DNA from: JAVBPE01 sp031549865 | GTDB taxonomy: Bacteria > Bacillota_I > Bacilli_A > Acholeplasmatales > Anaeroplasmataceae | Length of the DNA: 64,000 nucleotides | NCBI GenBank assembly: GCA_031549865.1 | Contig: JAVBPE010000006.1 | Location: forward strand, 9,446 to 73,445 | Direction of reading: 5' to 3' | Part shown: in pieces, positions 42,331 to 52,383 of the stretch | How positions within the stretch are numbered: the first letter of the stretch is position 1 | Layout: each line of letters begins with the position of its first letter | Position numbers and translations under genes: made by a program | The notes under the pieces: generated by a model | What the model saw: the letters and a program-made list of their open reading frames with translations, nothing else | Told to the model about the DNA's origin: nothing | Databases searched by the model: none

Positions 42331-44517
42331 ATGAGTGAAGCAAAACGCTTCGAGTATAGTTGGGCGGGTCGTCCACTAGTTATCGAAATAGGAGAAATAG
42401 CTAAACAGGCTAATGGTGCTTGTATGGTTACATATGGAGGAAGTACAGTTTTAAGTACTGTTTGTACAAAGATATCTGAAACAACGCAAGATTTCTTTCC
42501 ATTAATGGTTTTATATCAAGAAAAATTATATGCTGCAGGAAAAATACCTGGTGGCTTTTTACGTCGTGAAGGAAGAGCATCTGAACATGAAACATTAATT
42601 TCGCGTTTAATTGATCGCCCTATACGTCCATTATTCCCAGAAGGATTTGGGAATGAAGTACAAGTTGTAAATACTGTATTATCATCAGATCAAAATTGCA
42701 CAACAGAAATGGCTGCAATGTTAGGTTCATCAATTGCCCTTATGGTTTCTGACATTCCATTTGAAGGTCCAATCGCTGGAGTAATGGTTGGTAGAGTAAA
42801 TGGAGAATATGTACTTAATCCAACCCCAGAGCAAGCTTTATTAAGTGATATTGCCTTAACGGTTGCTGGTACTGAAAAAGCAATTAACATGGTTGAATCA
42901 GGTGCAAATGAAGTATCTGAAGATGCAATGTGGCAAGCTTTAGTATTTGGTCACAAAGCAATTAAAGAATTATGTGAATTCCAAAAAAATATCGTTAAAG
43001 AATGCGGTAAAGAAAAAATGGAAGTTCAATTATTTGAAATTGATAAAACTTTAGAAAAAGAAGTAAAAGAGTATGCTTTTGACAAATTAGTAAAAGCTAT
43101 ACGTATTGAAGATAAATTAGAAAGATATGCAGCAATTGATAGAGTTAATGATGAAACAATTGAATATTTTGATCAAAAAGCTTTTATCAAAGAAGTTGCA
43201 GGTATCAAAGTAATTGATACTGATGCGAAAAAAGATTATTTAAAACAAGTGAATAAAGTTTTAGAAGAAATTTTACATACTGAAGTAAGAAGATTAATTT
43301 CTGTCGATAAAATTAGACCTGATGGACGTTCTCAAGCTGAAATTAGACCTTTGTCAAGTCGCACAGATGTGTTACCTCGTACGCATGGTTCAGCATTATT
43401 TACACGTGGACAAACTCAAGCTTTAGCTGTTACAACATTAGGCTCATTAAATGATAATCAAATCATTGATGGTCTTGGAATGGAAGCAACTAAGAGATTT
43501 ATGTTACATTATAACTTCCCAGCATTCTCAGTAGGTGAAACTGGACGTTATGGTGCTCCTGGAAGACGTGAAATTGGTCATGGTGCATTAGGTGAACGTG
43601 CTTTATCTTATGTTATTCCAACAGAAGAAGAATTCCCATATACAATTCGTGTTGTATCTGAAATTTTAGAATCTAATGGTTCTTCATCACAAGCTACAAT
43701 TTGTGCTGGTACAATGTCATTAATGGCTGCGGGTGTTCCAATTAAGGCACCTGTTGCAGGTATTGCGATGGGATTAATCATGACAGATGATGATCATTAT
43801 ACTGTATTAACAGATATTCAAGGTATGGAAGATCATTTAGGAGATATGGACTTTAAAGTTGCAGGTACTAAAAAAGGTATAACTGCTTTACAAATGGATA
43901 TTAAAATTAAAGGAATTACTTATGAAATATTAGCTGAGGCCTTAGCTCAAGCTAAACTTGGACGTCTTGAAATTTTAGATCATATGGAAGCTACTATTAA
44001 AGAAAATAGAAAAGAATTATCAGAATATGCTCCAAAAGTTTTAGCAACAAGAATTAATCCAGATAAAATTAAAGAAGTAATTGGTGCTGGTGGTAAAGTT
44101 ATTAACCAAATTATTGAAGATTGTAACCAAGTTAAAATTGATATTGAACAAGATGGTCGTGTATTTGTAATGCATCAAGACTTAGTTTGGGCTAAAAAAG
44201 CTATTGAAAAAATTGAAAATATTGTTCGTGCTGCGGAAGTTAACAAAATCTATGAAGGTAAAGTTACTCGTATTGAAAAATATGGCGTATTTATTGAATT
44301 ATGGGATGGTTGTGAAGGATTATGTCATATTTCTAAACTAGATGTTAATCGTGTAGAAAAATGTGAAGATATTGTTTCTTTAAATGATGTTATAATTGTA
44401 AAATGCATTGGTGTAAATGAAAAAGGCCAAATTGATTTATCTAGAAAAGATGCGATCAAAGATTCATTTAAAAAAGAAGCAGTAAAACAAGAAGAAGTAA
44501 AAGAAATTAAAGAATAA
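42331..44517 (+). CDS. pnp: Polyribonucleotide nucleotidyltransferase (PNPase)
   Basis: 728 aa. Two RNase PH domains (FFPLMVLYQEKLYAAGKIPGGFLRREGRASE in the first; DVLPRTHGSALFTRGQTQALAVTTLG and GDMDFKVAGTKKGITALQMDIKI in the second, with the catalytic Asp), then KH with INPDKIKEVIGAGGKVINQI and S1 with EGKVTRIEKYGVFIELWDGCEGLCHIS. Phosphorolytic 3'-5' mRNA decay. AAGGAG 8 bases before ATG; TATGGTAAAAT extended -10 upstream. Confidence 0.97.
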   Translation: MSEAKRFEYSWAGRPLVIEIGEIAKQANGACMVTYGGSTVLSTVCTKISETTQDFFPLMVLYQEKLYAAGKIPGGFLRREGRASEHETLISRLIDRPIRPLFPEGFGNEVQVVNTVLSSDQNCTTEMAAMLGSSIALMVSDIPFEGPIAGVMVGRVNGEYVLNPTPEQALLSDIALTVAGTEKAINMVESGANEVSEDAMWQALVFGHKAIKELCEFQKNIVKECGKEKMEVQLFEIDKTLEKEVKEYAFDKLVKAIRIEDKLERYAAIDRVNDETIEYFDQKAFIKEVAGIKVIDTDAKKDYLKQVNKVLEEILHTEVRRLISVDKIRPDGRSQAEIRPLSSRTDVLPRTHGSALFTRGQTQALAVTTLGSLNDNQIIDGLGMEATKRFMLHYNFPAFSVGETGRYGAPGRREIGHGALGERALSYVIPTEEEFPYTIRVVSEILESNGSSSQATICAGTMSLMAAGVPIKAPVAGIAMGLIMTDDDHYTVLTDIQGMEDHLGDMDFKVAGTKKGITALQMDIKIKGITYEILAEALAQAKLGRLEILDHMEATIKENRKELSEYAPKVLATRINPDKIKEVIGAGGKVINQIIEDCNQVKIDIEQDGRVFVMHQDLVWAKKAIEKIENIVRAAEVNKIYEGKVTRIEKYGVFIELWDGCEGLCHISKLDVNRVEKCEDIVSLNDVIIVKCIGVNEKGQIDLSRKDAIKDSFKKEAVKQEEVKEIKE

Positions 44518-44520
44518 TTA

Positions 44521-44545
44521 AAAACCGGCCAAAGCCGGTTTTATA
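44521..44545 (+). terminator. Terminator after pnp
   Basis: AAAACCGGC-CAAA-GCCGGTTTT, strong stem with a short T-tract. Confidence 0.8.
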
Positions 44546-44564
44546 ATCTATAAAGGAGATATTT

Positions 44565-45392
44565 ATGAACGAATTTTTGAATAATTTTGCACAAGGTGCA
44601 GTAGAGTTTTTCCAATCAACAGGAATTATAATTCTAAAAGGAATATTGGTCGCTATAGTAGGATTAATCGTTTTAAAAATTATTAGAGCAATTATAAAAC
44701 GTATATTATTTCGTTCACCACTTGATAATACAATTTCATCATTTATATTTTCAATTATAACAGCGTTATTATATTTGTTTTATATTTTTATTGTTGCCTC
44801 ATCTTTTACAATCCCCATGGATTCAGTTTTAGCACTAGTGGCATCAATTGGTGTCGCAATTGGACTTGCGTTAAAAGATTCATTATCAAATATAGCCAAT
44901 GGAATTTTGCTTGTTACAACAAAGCCATTTAAAGAAGGTGATTTTGTTTCAATAAATGGAACAGAAGGCACGGTAGTTGGAATAAACATGGTTACAACGG
45001 TTCTTCAAACTCCGGATAATAAAATAATTACTATTCCTAATAATAGTGTAATGAGTGCAAATATAGTCAATTATAATGGCAAGAATACAAGAAGATTAGA
45101 TTTGAACTTTACAGTTGGATATAATGAAGATATAGATACGATTAAAAGTTTATTATTATCTTTATGTACTAAACATAAAATGATTTTAAAAAATCCTGTT
45201 CCTTTTATTAAGGTAAAAGAACATAGCGAACGCGGAATTGTTTTTTTAGTAAGAATTTGGGTTAATTCTGATAATTATTGGACTGTTAATTTTGATTTAT
45301 TAGAACAAGTTTTAAAAGAATTTAAGAACAATAATATTGATATTCCTTATAAGCCATTAAACATAAAAATGGAAAAGGATGATTTAGAATGA
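44565..45392 (+). CDS. mscS: Small-conductance mechanosensitive channel MscS
   Basis: 275 aa. Three N-terminal membrane helices; TM3 has VASIGVAIGLALKDSLSNIANGILL, the Gly/Ala-packed pore helix, followed by TTKPFKEGDFVSINGTEGTVVGINMVTTVLQTPDNKIITIPNNSVM, the MscS beta domain. Opens on membrane tension to release osmolytes. The next gene starts within its stop codon. Confidence 0.95.
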   Translation: MNEFLNNFAQGAVEFFQSTGIIILKGILVAIVGLIVLKIIRAIIKRILFRSPLDNTISSFIFSIITALLYLFYIFIVASSFTIPMDSVLALVASIGVAIGLALKDSLSNIANGILLVTTKPFKEGDFVSINGTEGTVVGINMVTTVLQTPDNKIITIPNNSVMSANIVNYNGKNTRRLDLNFTVGYNEDIDTIKSLLLSLCTKHKMILKNPVPFIKVKEHSERGIVFLVRIWVNSDNYWTVNFDLLEQVLKEFKNNNIDIPYKPLNIKMEKDDLE

Positions 45393-46519
45393 AAAAGAAA
45401 TTATTTATCTTATTTTACCTTTTTATATCATTTTTAAGTATTAATGTTAATGCTGAAAGTAACATTATTAATACAAGTATTGAAAGTAAAGACTATGCAA
45501 TTCTAGTGGGAACAGATTTTTTTGTTCTTGATGAAATTTCATTAATGGAAAACGATATTTCTTATTTTACATATACATATGATACAGAAAAATTACATTT
45601 ATGTAGCGCAGAATCAAAAGGAAGCCTATTTTTTGCTTTAATGAATGATTTTACTGATACACAAATTATTTGCTCATTTGTTAAGGATTCAAATTATGAT
45701 TCATTATATATTATTAAATATAATTTGATCGCAACTAAATCATCAGCAATTAGCATCAAAAAATATAATAATTATTTCTATATAATGGCAAATGAAAAAG
45801 AAGTATTGGGTGAATTTACATGGAAAGTAAATGATGTAGAATATAAAAGTTACAATAGATTTAGTTATAACTTAAATGAAAATGATACTCTAAGTGTTGA
45901 ATTTAATAATTATAAGGCTATTTATAATGGCAAAATTATTAAAAATGATTCTTTGTCACTAGAATTTAAGATAATTTCAATTGTATTCTCAGTATTATTA
46001 CTTTGTTTTTTAGCATATTTGATTATTAAATATATTTTAAATGGCGATTATTTAAAAATTTTCAAAAATAAAACAAATAAAATTCTTAAATATTTAAATA
46101 AAATAAATGAAAAAGAACAATTATCTTTAAAAGATAAAAAAACATTTAATTATAAAATTACAAATACGCTTCATGATTTAAATAGTAACGCCAAATTAGC
46201 CCAGGATAAATATGCAAATTTATCGTTAGAAATTAGTAGTAAAATTAAAACACCAAAAAAAGTTCTAAATGCCTTAATAATTATTGATGATAAATTAACA
46301 AACGACGAATATAAATCAATTATTGATTACTTTATTAAAACATTTAATGATATTTTGAATATTTTGATATCAACAGATTTTAAATCAAGTAAAAATACTG
46401 TTAGTGATAAAATAAAAGAATTAAAAAAAGAAACAATTAAAAATTTTGAAATCAATAAAATAGATAAAGAAATTATTGATGCAAAAAATTATTTAAAGAG
46501 TTTAAATATAATTGACTAA
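45389..46519 (+). CDS. Signal-peptide membrane protein of unknown function
   Basis: 376 aa. A Sec signal peptide (KKKLFILFYLFISFLSINVNA), an extracellular domain of about 170 residues rich in beta strands and aromatic residues, one membrane helix near residues 195-215 (IISIVFSVLLLCFLAYLII), and a ~155-residue cytoplasmic part that is helical and Lys/Asn-rich. No family recognised. The 4-base overlap with mscS suggests a joint role at the membrane, but that is only context. Confidence 0.65.
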   Translation: MKKKLFILFYLFISFLSINVNAESNIINTSIESKDYAILVGTDFFVLDEISLMENDISYFTYTYDTEKLHLCSAESKGSLFFALMNDFTDTQIICSFVKDSNYDSLYIIKYNLIATKSSAISIKKYNNYFYIMANEKEVLGEFTWKVNDVEYKSYNRFSYNLNENDTLSVEFNNYKAIYNGKIIKNDSLSLEFKIISIVFSVLLLCFLAYLIIKYILNGDYLKIFKNKTNKILKYLNKINEKEQLSLKDKKTFNYKITNTLHDLNSNAKLAQDKYANLSLEISSKIKTPKKVLNALIIIDDKLTNDEYKSIIDYFIKTFNDILNILISTDFKSSKNTVSDKIKELKKETIKNFEINKIDKEIIDAKNYLKSLNIID

Positions 46520-46548
46520 AAATCAATTATTTATGATAAAATAAAGAA

Positions 46549-46890
46549 GAGTGATTGGGTAATCGAGCCACATTGTGGTTAGGAAAGTCCATGCTAGCAC
46601 AGTCTGCGATGACTGTAGTGTTTGTGCCTAGGGAAACAATAACCTAGGGAACGAAAGTTACGGCGAGAGAAGTCTAAGTCTAAATGATATGATGTATCTT
46701 GTAACGTGCCACAGAAACGAATCTTTTAGAAATGAAAGAATGAAACGTTGGTAAACCCCTCAAGCTAGAAACCCAAATTTGGTAGGGGAACTTCTAATGG
46801 CGAATTGAAGCCTGAAGGAGGCACATGTTTTATGTGCAGATAGATGATTACCGCTTGCAAAAGTACAAAACATGGCTTATAGATCACTTA
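46549..46890 (+). ncRNA. rnpB: RNase P RNA (M1 RNA)
   Basis: Conserved RNase P blocks in order: the P1 strand AGTGAT (46550-46555) pairs with ATCACT (46883-46888); TTAGGAAAGTCCATGCTAGC (CR-I); CCTAGGGAACGAAAGTTACGG; GCCACAGAAACGA (CR-II/III); GGTAAACCCC; and AGATAGATGATTACCGC with ACAAAACATGGCTTATAG (CR-IV/V). About 342 nt, within bacterial range. Ribozyme that trims tRNA 5' ends. Confidence 0.96.
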
Positions 46891-46892
46891 AG

Positions 46893-46916
46893 AAGAGGAT
46901 TCATTCCTCTTTTTTA
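46893..46916 (+). terminator. rnpB terminator
   Basis: AAGAGGA-TTCAT-TCCTCTT followed by T4-5. Confidence 0.9.
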
Positions 46917-47033
46917 TTTGACTGAGTGAATTATAGTTGATGTGAAATGTGTGTGAAATAATTTCTTGCAAATTCATATCAAAATGTTATAATTATTCTA
47001 TAAGAAAACATTAAATTTAAAAAGGAGATCTAT

Positions 47034-49790
47034 ATGCAAAAGAAAAGATTAGTCATATTAATAGCATTATTTTTTATTGTTGCATCATTATTCGCATGTA
47101 ATAATGAGATAGATCCCACTATAACTTCGTATGATTATCCATCTGAGTCTACTACTTTACCCGAAATTCCAAAAGAAAAAAGTTATTTATATATGAATCC
47201 CGATGATGTTGCAATGGATATAAAGGGCCCCTCAAGTTATTATGATCCAGATTCTAATGAAATCAATTATACGGCTTTAGATTTTTATGATGAGGATTTA
47301 AATTATGCGGCAGTTGGTAGTCCAAATAGCTCAAATGCTACGTATGCTAATGTTCCAACAATAATTTGTCCAACAGTTATAACTAAAAATGATCTTGTAG
47401 TATCTGCAACAGCTGATGAATTTGGCATTGGGACAGAGGAATCACCGATGACTATAAATAATGCTATTGATAATTTGAAACTAGGTCAAACTATATTTTT
47501 AAAGGCTGGAACATACAAATTTTCAACTTCAAGAATTACTTTACAAAGAAATGGTAATGTTAATGCATATTTAAAAATGGTTGCCTATAATGGTGGGTAT
47601 GTTAAATTTGATTTTAGTGGTCAAACATTCTCAGAAGAAGTATCTTTAAATGAAAGAGGCATTCAAATTGAAGGTAATTACTGGTATTTAAATGGAATTC
47701 ATGTATATGGCTCAGCTGATAATGGAATATTTATTAGTGGTAATTATAATATAGTTGAAAATTGTGTATTAGAAGCAAATCGTGATACAGGCTTACAAAT
47801 TTCAAGAAGAAATTCTACATTAAAGAATTTTAATGCTTGGCCTCATAACAATTTAGTCCTTAATTGTACATCTTTTAACAATTATTCTATTTATAACGAA
47901 GCATCAGGTTTTGCTTCAAAACTAACTTGTGGTAATAATAATACTTTTGATGGTTGTATATCTTATAATAATTCATCAAATGGTTTTGACCTATATACAG
48001 CAGTAAGTTATGGGGCAATTGGAAGGGTAATTATATTGAATTGTGTAGCATTTGAAAACGGAAAATTATTAAATTCGTCTACATATACTGATGGTGATGG
48101 AAATGGATTTAAATTAGGTGGAGAAAATATTAAAGGAAATCATTATGTAAATAATTGTGTGTCTTTTAATAATGCCTCACATGGTTTTACAGATAATTCT
48201 AATCCAGGAACTATAACAATATCGAATTGTACCTCTTACAATAATTCCTTAAAAGCCAATAATAAAAGTAATATTGATTTTAACCGTAATGGTGATAGTT
48301 TGAATTATTTTTCAGGTATTTTGTCTATTAATACATCTAAACAAGCAAACGATAAGTATGCTGGTAAGGCTGAATATTCATTATTTTATAATGCAAAGTA
48401 TTATTATGTTTCTACGCTTAGTGATCTAAATGAAAAAACAGGCAATAAAGGCGGAGGATTTTCTGAAATTACTCCCGCAAATATAATTAATGAATTTGCT
48501 TCGATTGATGCGCCAACTGGAATAAATTATAATCATAATGCTCTTCGAAATAGTGATGGTACTATTAATTTGGGTGATTTTTTAAAATTAAAATCCACAA
48601 GTATTTTAAATTCAATGGGACCAAATAATAAATATGTTGGAGCCAATTTAAGCAATACAGTTTCCGATAATCAAGAATTAAAGACAAACAATATGATAAA
48701 TTGTATAAATAATCTTAATGAAGCTACTTTTTCATCTGCTTACTTATTTAAACTTAATGAAGCAATTGCTCAATATAATAGTTTACCACTATTACTTAGA
48801 AAAAATATAACAAATCGCGATAAATTGATTTCATTAATAAATGATTTTAATACATTAGCTATTGAATATATTAATGATTTAATAGAAAATTTTGCGCTTA
48901 CATCATTTTCTTTAGAGACGAAGGCATATATAAATGAAGTTGATATTGTTTATGAATCATTATCAAATTTTATGAAGAGTTTTATTGATAATTATCAAGC
49001 TTTTGAAAAAATAAAGAACGACTTCTTAAATCTTCAAACATCTGCTATCACAAAAATGATTAATAATATTACAGTCGTTTTATTAAATGAAGATTTTAAA
49101 AATCAACTTCTAACTGTAGAAAATATTATTAATTCATTAACTGAAAATGAAAAAGCACTTATTAATAATCTTGATAATTTAAATAGAATAAGAAATGCTT
49201 ATAACATTGCTTTATTAATTGAAAAAATAGATGAAAAGAATATTAATTATATTTCTAAATCAATAGTATTAATGGCATATGAGCAATATAAAAACTTAGA
49301 TAGTCAAGAGAAATCATATATATCGCAATTAACAGTAATAACAAAAATTGAACGTTGTATGGATATTGTTTTAACTATAGAGCCAGAATTTTCTAAGTCA
49401 TTAAATGCCGATTATACTCGTTTAAGCTATAAAAATGCGACTATAGATAATTATTTTTATGCTAATGGTACAATTAATGTTAATACTTCCGATGATTTTT
49501 TATTAATTAAAAATTCTTTAAAACTAGATTCATCTTCTAAGTATAATAATAAATCTATCTCTTTTGAAGTAACTAATGTTCAATATTTTGAATTGACTTT
49601 AGTGCTAAATGGAAATGGAACAAATAAAGCTATTACTATAAATAAAGATGGCGAAGATATAGAAATAATAAAAGATGTTAGAAACACATCAAAAAATACA
49701 ACAGTCACACTTATTTTGGAAAGTGGTAAATATTATCTATATTCTGAAACAGGTGGAGTATTTATAAAAGATATAACTATAAAATATTAA
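47034..49790 (+). CDS. Secreted lipoprotein pectate lyase (PL9-like) with C-terminal helical and beta domains
   Basis: 918 aa. Lipobox cysteine at residue 22 (VASLFAC). Residues ~120-460 form a right-handed beta-helix with the PL9 pattern: GTEESPMTINNAIDNLKLGQTIFLKAGTY, WYLNGIHVYGSADNGIFIS, NCVLEANRDTGLQIS, and DGDGNGFKLGG, where K360 matches the catalytic lysine region of PL9 enzymes. Then ~230 residues of helical three-helix-like repeats (for example SLTENEKALINNLDNLNRI), and a final ~110-residue beta domain that may bind carbohydrate. Cleaves pectate at the cell surface. AAGGAG 7 bases before ATG. Confidence 0.88.
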   Translation: MQKKRLVILIALFFIVASLFACNNEIDPTITSYDYPSESTTLPEIPKEKSYLYMNPDDVAMDIKGPSSYYDPDSNEINYTALDFYDEDLNYAAVGSPNSSNATYANVPTIICPTVITKNDLVVSATADEFGIGTEESPMTINNAIDNLKLGQTIFLKAGTYKFSTSRITLQRNGNVNAYLKMVAYNGGYVKFDFSGQTFSEEVSLNERGIQIEGNYWYLNGIHVYGSADNGIFISGNYNIVENCVLEANRDTGLQISRRNSTLKNFNAWPHNNLVLNCTSFNNYSIYNEASGFASKLTCGNNNTFDGCISYNNSSNGFDLYTAVSYGAIGRVIILNCVAFENGKLLNSSTYTDGDGNGFKLGGENIKGNHYVNNCVSFNNASHGFTDNSNPGTITISNCTSYNNSLKANNKSNIDFNRNGDSLNYFSGILSINTSKQANDKYAGKAEYSLFYNAKYYYVSTLSDLNEKTGNKGGGFSEITPANIINEFASIDAPTGINYNHNALRNSDGTINLGDFLKLKSTSILNSMGPNNKYVGANLSNTVSDNQELKTNNMINCINNLNEATFSSAYLFKLNEAIAQYNSLPLLLRKNITNRDKLISLINDFNTLAIEYINDLIENFALTSFSLETKAYINEVDIVYESLSNFMKSFIDNYQAFEKIKNDFLNLQTSAITKMINNITVVLLNEDFKNQLLTVENIINSLTENEKALINNLDNLNRIRNAYNIALLIEKIDEKNINYISKSIVLMAYEQYKNLDSQEKSYISQLTVITKIERCMDIVLTIEPEFSKSLNADYTRLSYKNATIDNYFYANGTINVNTSDDFLLIKNSLKLDSSSKYNNKSISFEVTNVQYFELTLVLNGNGTNKAITINKDGEDIEIIKDVRNTSKNTTVTLILESGKYYLYSETGGVFIKDITIKY

Positions 49791-49801
49791 TATTAGAAAA
49801 T

Positions 49802-49842
49802 AAAGGAGTATTCTTTATAATAATTTAAAGGATACTCTTTTA
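49802..49842 (+). terminator. Terminator after the PL9-like gene
   Basis: Stem GAGTAT / ATACTC extended by CTTT / AAAG inside, followed by TTTTAT. Confidence 0.7.
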
Positions 49843-49935
49843 TAATGAAAATAAATATTCTACTATATAGAAAACATTTGAAATATGAACAAAATTAATG
49901 TAAAATAGAAGAGGCATAAAAAAGGAGTGATCATA

Positions 49936-51765
49936 TTGAGCAATGATAAAAACAGTATATTGCAAAGACAAAAAATGACAAGAAATTTTTGCATAATTGC
50001 CCATATCGACCACGGAAAATCAACTCTTGCAGATCGCATATTAGAGTTATGTGAAAGTGTTGAGCAACGTGAAATGAAAGACCAAATTCTTGATTCAATG
50101 GATTTAGAACGAGAAAGAGGCATAACTATAAAACTTAATGCAGTTTGTTTAAATTATAAAGCATTAAATGGTCTTACTTATGAAATACATTTAATTGATA
50201 CACCAGGACATGTCGACTTCACATATGAGGTATCAAGAAGTTTAGCGGCATGCGAAGGAGCTATCTTAGTAGTCGATTCTACGCAAGGTGTTGAAGCTCA
50301 GACTTTGGCAAACGTTTATTTAGCATTAGATAATAATTTAGAAATATTACCAGTTTTAAATAAAATTGACTTACCTAGCGCTGACCCCGAAAGAGTCAAA
50401 CATGAAATTGAAAGTATAATAGGCTTACCTTGCGATGAAATAGTTCATTGTTCGGCAAAAACTGGAATTGGAATTAGAGATATTTTAGAACAAGTTGTCT
50501 ATAATGTTCATGCACCTACAGGTGATCCATTCGCTCCAGTTGAGGCATTAATATTTGATAGTGCCTTTGATGCTTATCGTGGAGTAATAATATTAATTTG
50601 TGTTAAACAAGGAACGATAAGAGTTGGTGATACCATCCATCTAATGGCAACGGGGGCAACATACCAAATAGTTGAACTTGGAGTTAGATCTCCAAAAGAA
50701 GTTCAAAAAGAATTCTTAGCTGCTGGAGATGTAGGATATATCACTGCTAGTATTAAAGATATTAACATGGTTCACGTTGGCGATACTGTAACAACTATCG
50801 AAAATAAATCAAATAAAGCTTTAGCTGGTTATAGAAAATTAAATCCAATGGTTTATTGTGGACTATATCCAATTGATTCTAAGCAATATCAAGACCTAAA
50901 AGATGCCTTAGATAAATTGAAATTATCTGATGCCTCATTAATTTATGATTATGAAACATCCCAAGCTTTAGGTTTTGGATTTAGAACAGGCTTTTTAGGC
51001 TTACTTCATATGGATATTATCCAAGAAAGAATCAGTCGTGAATTTGGAATAGAATTAATTGCAACCGCTCCAAGTGTATCGTATCATGTTCATTTAACAG
51101 ATGGATCAATGATTATTATTGATAATCCAAGTCAATTACCAGATATAAGCGTTATTTCATCAATTGAAGAACCTTATGTTACCGCAACAATAATGTCACC
51201 TTCAGAATATGTTGGCGCAATAATGGATTTATGTCAAAAGAAGCGCGGAACATTTATTGATATGAAATATATTGAAGAAACTAGAGTTGTAATTCATTAT
51301 GATATTCCATTATTAGAAATTGTGTATGATTTTTTTGATAAATTAAAATCATACACAAAAGGTTATGCTTCATTCGATTATGAACTTGGTGATTATAAAG
51401 CATCTAAACTTGTTAAAATGGATATTATGCTTAACGGAGATGTAGTTGATGCCTTATCAGTAATTGTTCATAAAGATTTTGCATATTATCGTGGAAAAGC
51501 TTTAGTAGAAAGATTAAAGGATATCATACCACGTCAAATGTTTGAAGTTCCAGTTCAAGCAGTTATAAATCATAAAGTAATAGCTCGTGCTGATATTAAA
51601 GCTATGCGTAAAGATGTCCTTGCCAAGTGCTATGGTGGAGATATTAGCCGTAAGCGTAAGTTATTAGAAAAGCAAAAAGAAGGTAAAAAGAAAATGAAAG
51701 CAATTGGTAGCGTTGAAGTACCACAAGAAGCTTTCTTAGCCATTTTATCAACAGATGATAATTAA
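49936..51765 (+). CDS. lepA: Elongation factor 4 (LepA)
   Basis: 609 aa. TTG start at 49936 with AAAGGAG 8 bases upstream; the frame is also open from GTG 49927, which would leave no room for the Shine-Dalgarno. GTPase motifs: AHIDHGKSTL (G1), RERGITIK (G2), DTPGHVDF (G3), NKID (G4), SAKTG (G5). The LepA-specific C-terminal domain includes GEDISRKRKLLEKQKEGKKKMK-like CYGGDISRKRKLLEKQK. A ribosomal back-translocase-type factor. Followed closely by a HIT protein gene. Confidence 0.97.
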   Translation: MSNDKNSILQRQKMTRNFCIIAHIDHGKSTLADRILELCESVEQREMKDQILDSMDLERERGITIKLNAVCLNYKALNGLTYEIHLIDTPGHVDFTYEVSRSLAACEGAILVVDSTQGVEAQTLANVYLALDNNLEILPVLNKIDLPSADPERVKHEIESIIGLPCDEIVHCSAKTGIGIRDILEQVVYNVHAPTGDPFAPVEALIFDSAFDAYRGVIILICVKQGTIRVGDTIHLMATGATYQIVELGVRSPKEVQKEFLAAGDVGYITASIKDINMVHVGDTVTTIENKSNKALAGYRKLNPMVYCGLYPIDSKQYQDLKDALDKLKLSDASLIYDYETSQALGFGFRTGFLGLLHMDIIQERISREFGIELIATAPSVSYHVHLTDGSMIIIDNPSQLPDISVISSIEEPYVTATIMSPSEYVGAIMDLCQKKRGTFIDMKYIEETRVVIHYDIPLLEIVYDFFDKLKSYTKGYASFDYELGDYKASKLVKMDIMLNGDVVDALSVIVHKDFAYYRGKALVERLKDIIPRQMFEVPVQAVINHKVIARADIKAMRKDVLAKCYGGDISRKRKLLEKQKEGKKKMKAIGSVEVPQEAFLAILSTDDN

Positions 51766-51778
51766 AGAGGAGAAAAAC

Positions 51779-52207
51779 ATGAAAAAAGATAATTGTCCAT
51801 ATTGCAATCAAGGTGAAAACCTAGCTAAATTTGGTTATTTAGCATTTGAAACTGAAATATCATTAGTTATTGTTTTTAAAGAACAATCTCATAAAGGTAG
51901 AATGATCGTTGCTTATAAAGATGATCATGTTGCAGAAATTCAAGACTTAAGTGATGATTTAAGAAATAAATTTATGCAAGATGTTAGTGATGTAGCGCGT
52001 GCTATTCAAAAAGGCTTTAATCCAAATAGAATCAATTATGGTGCTTATGGTGATACATTAGGGCACTTACACTTCCATTTATGTCCAAAATATGAAGGAC
52101 AAGATGAATGGGGTGGAATTTTCCAAATGAATACTGGAAAATTAATGTTTAATGATTTAGAATGTGAAGAAATAGCTAAAATCATTAGAGCGAACTTTAG
52201 AAAATAA
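51779..52207 (+). CDS. HIT family nucleotide hydrolase/transferase
   Basis: 142 aa. GHLHFHLCPK holds the histidine triad HxHxH with the catalytic middle His; CPYC near the N-terminus is a possible half zinc site. The RINYGAYGDTLGHLHFHL segment is typical of small HIT hydrolases acting on nucleotide phosphoramidates or dinucleoside polyphosphates. The frame opens at 51755, but AGAGGAG 6 bases before ATG 51779 decides the start. In an operon with lepA (13-base gap). Confidence 0.92.
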   Translation: MKKDNCPYCNQGENLAKFGYLAFETEISLVIVFKEQSHKGRMIVAYKDDHVAEIQDLSDDLRNKFMQDVSDVARAIQKGFNPNRINYGAYGDTLGHLHFHLCPKYEGQDEWGGIFQMNTGKLMFNDLECEEIAKIIRANFRK

Positions 52208-52347
52208 AATTCAAGAGCTATCTAGTAAATAAAACTAGATATAAAGATTAAATGAAATGTACAATATGTTTTATTTAATGAGTTTTAGTAATTCACAAAA
52301 CTATTTAACGGTTGAAATATTTAGGCGAGAACATCGCCTTTTTATTT
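52208..52347 (+). ncRNA. Candidate structured RNA or long structured 3' UTR
   Basis: Between the HIT gene and the convergent pectate lyase gene, 140 bases fold into four adjacent stems: TATCTAGT / ACTAGATA (52219-52241), ATTAAATGAAA / TTTTATTTAAT (52247-52279, one G-U), AGTTTT / AAAACT (52281-52302), all closed by TTCAA 52210-52214 / TTGAA 52312-52316, and a terminator GGCGA-GAACA-TCGCC with T5 (52324-52343). No promoter of its own is clear. It matches no RNA family I know. Confidence 0.4.
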
Positions 52348-52358
52348 TACTAAAAAAA

Positions 52359-52378
52359 AGTACAACCGAAGTTGTACT
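52359..52378 (-). terminator. Terminator of the PL1 pectate lyase gene
   Basis: On the - strand AGTACAAC-TTCG-GTTGTACT, a UUCG tetraloop, followed by eight T. Confidence 0.9.
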
Positions 52379-52383
52379 AGACT

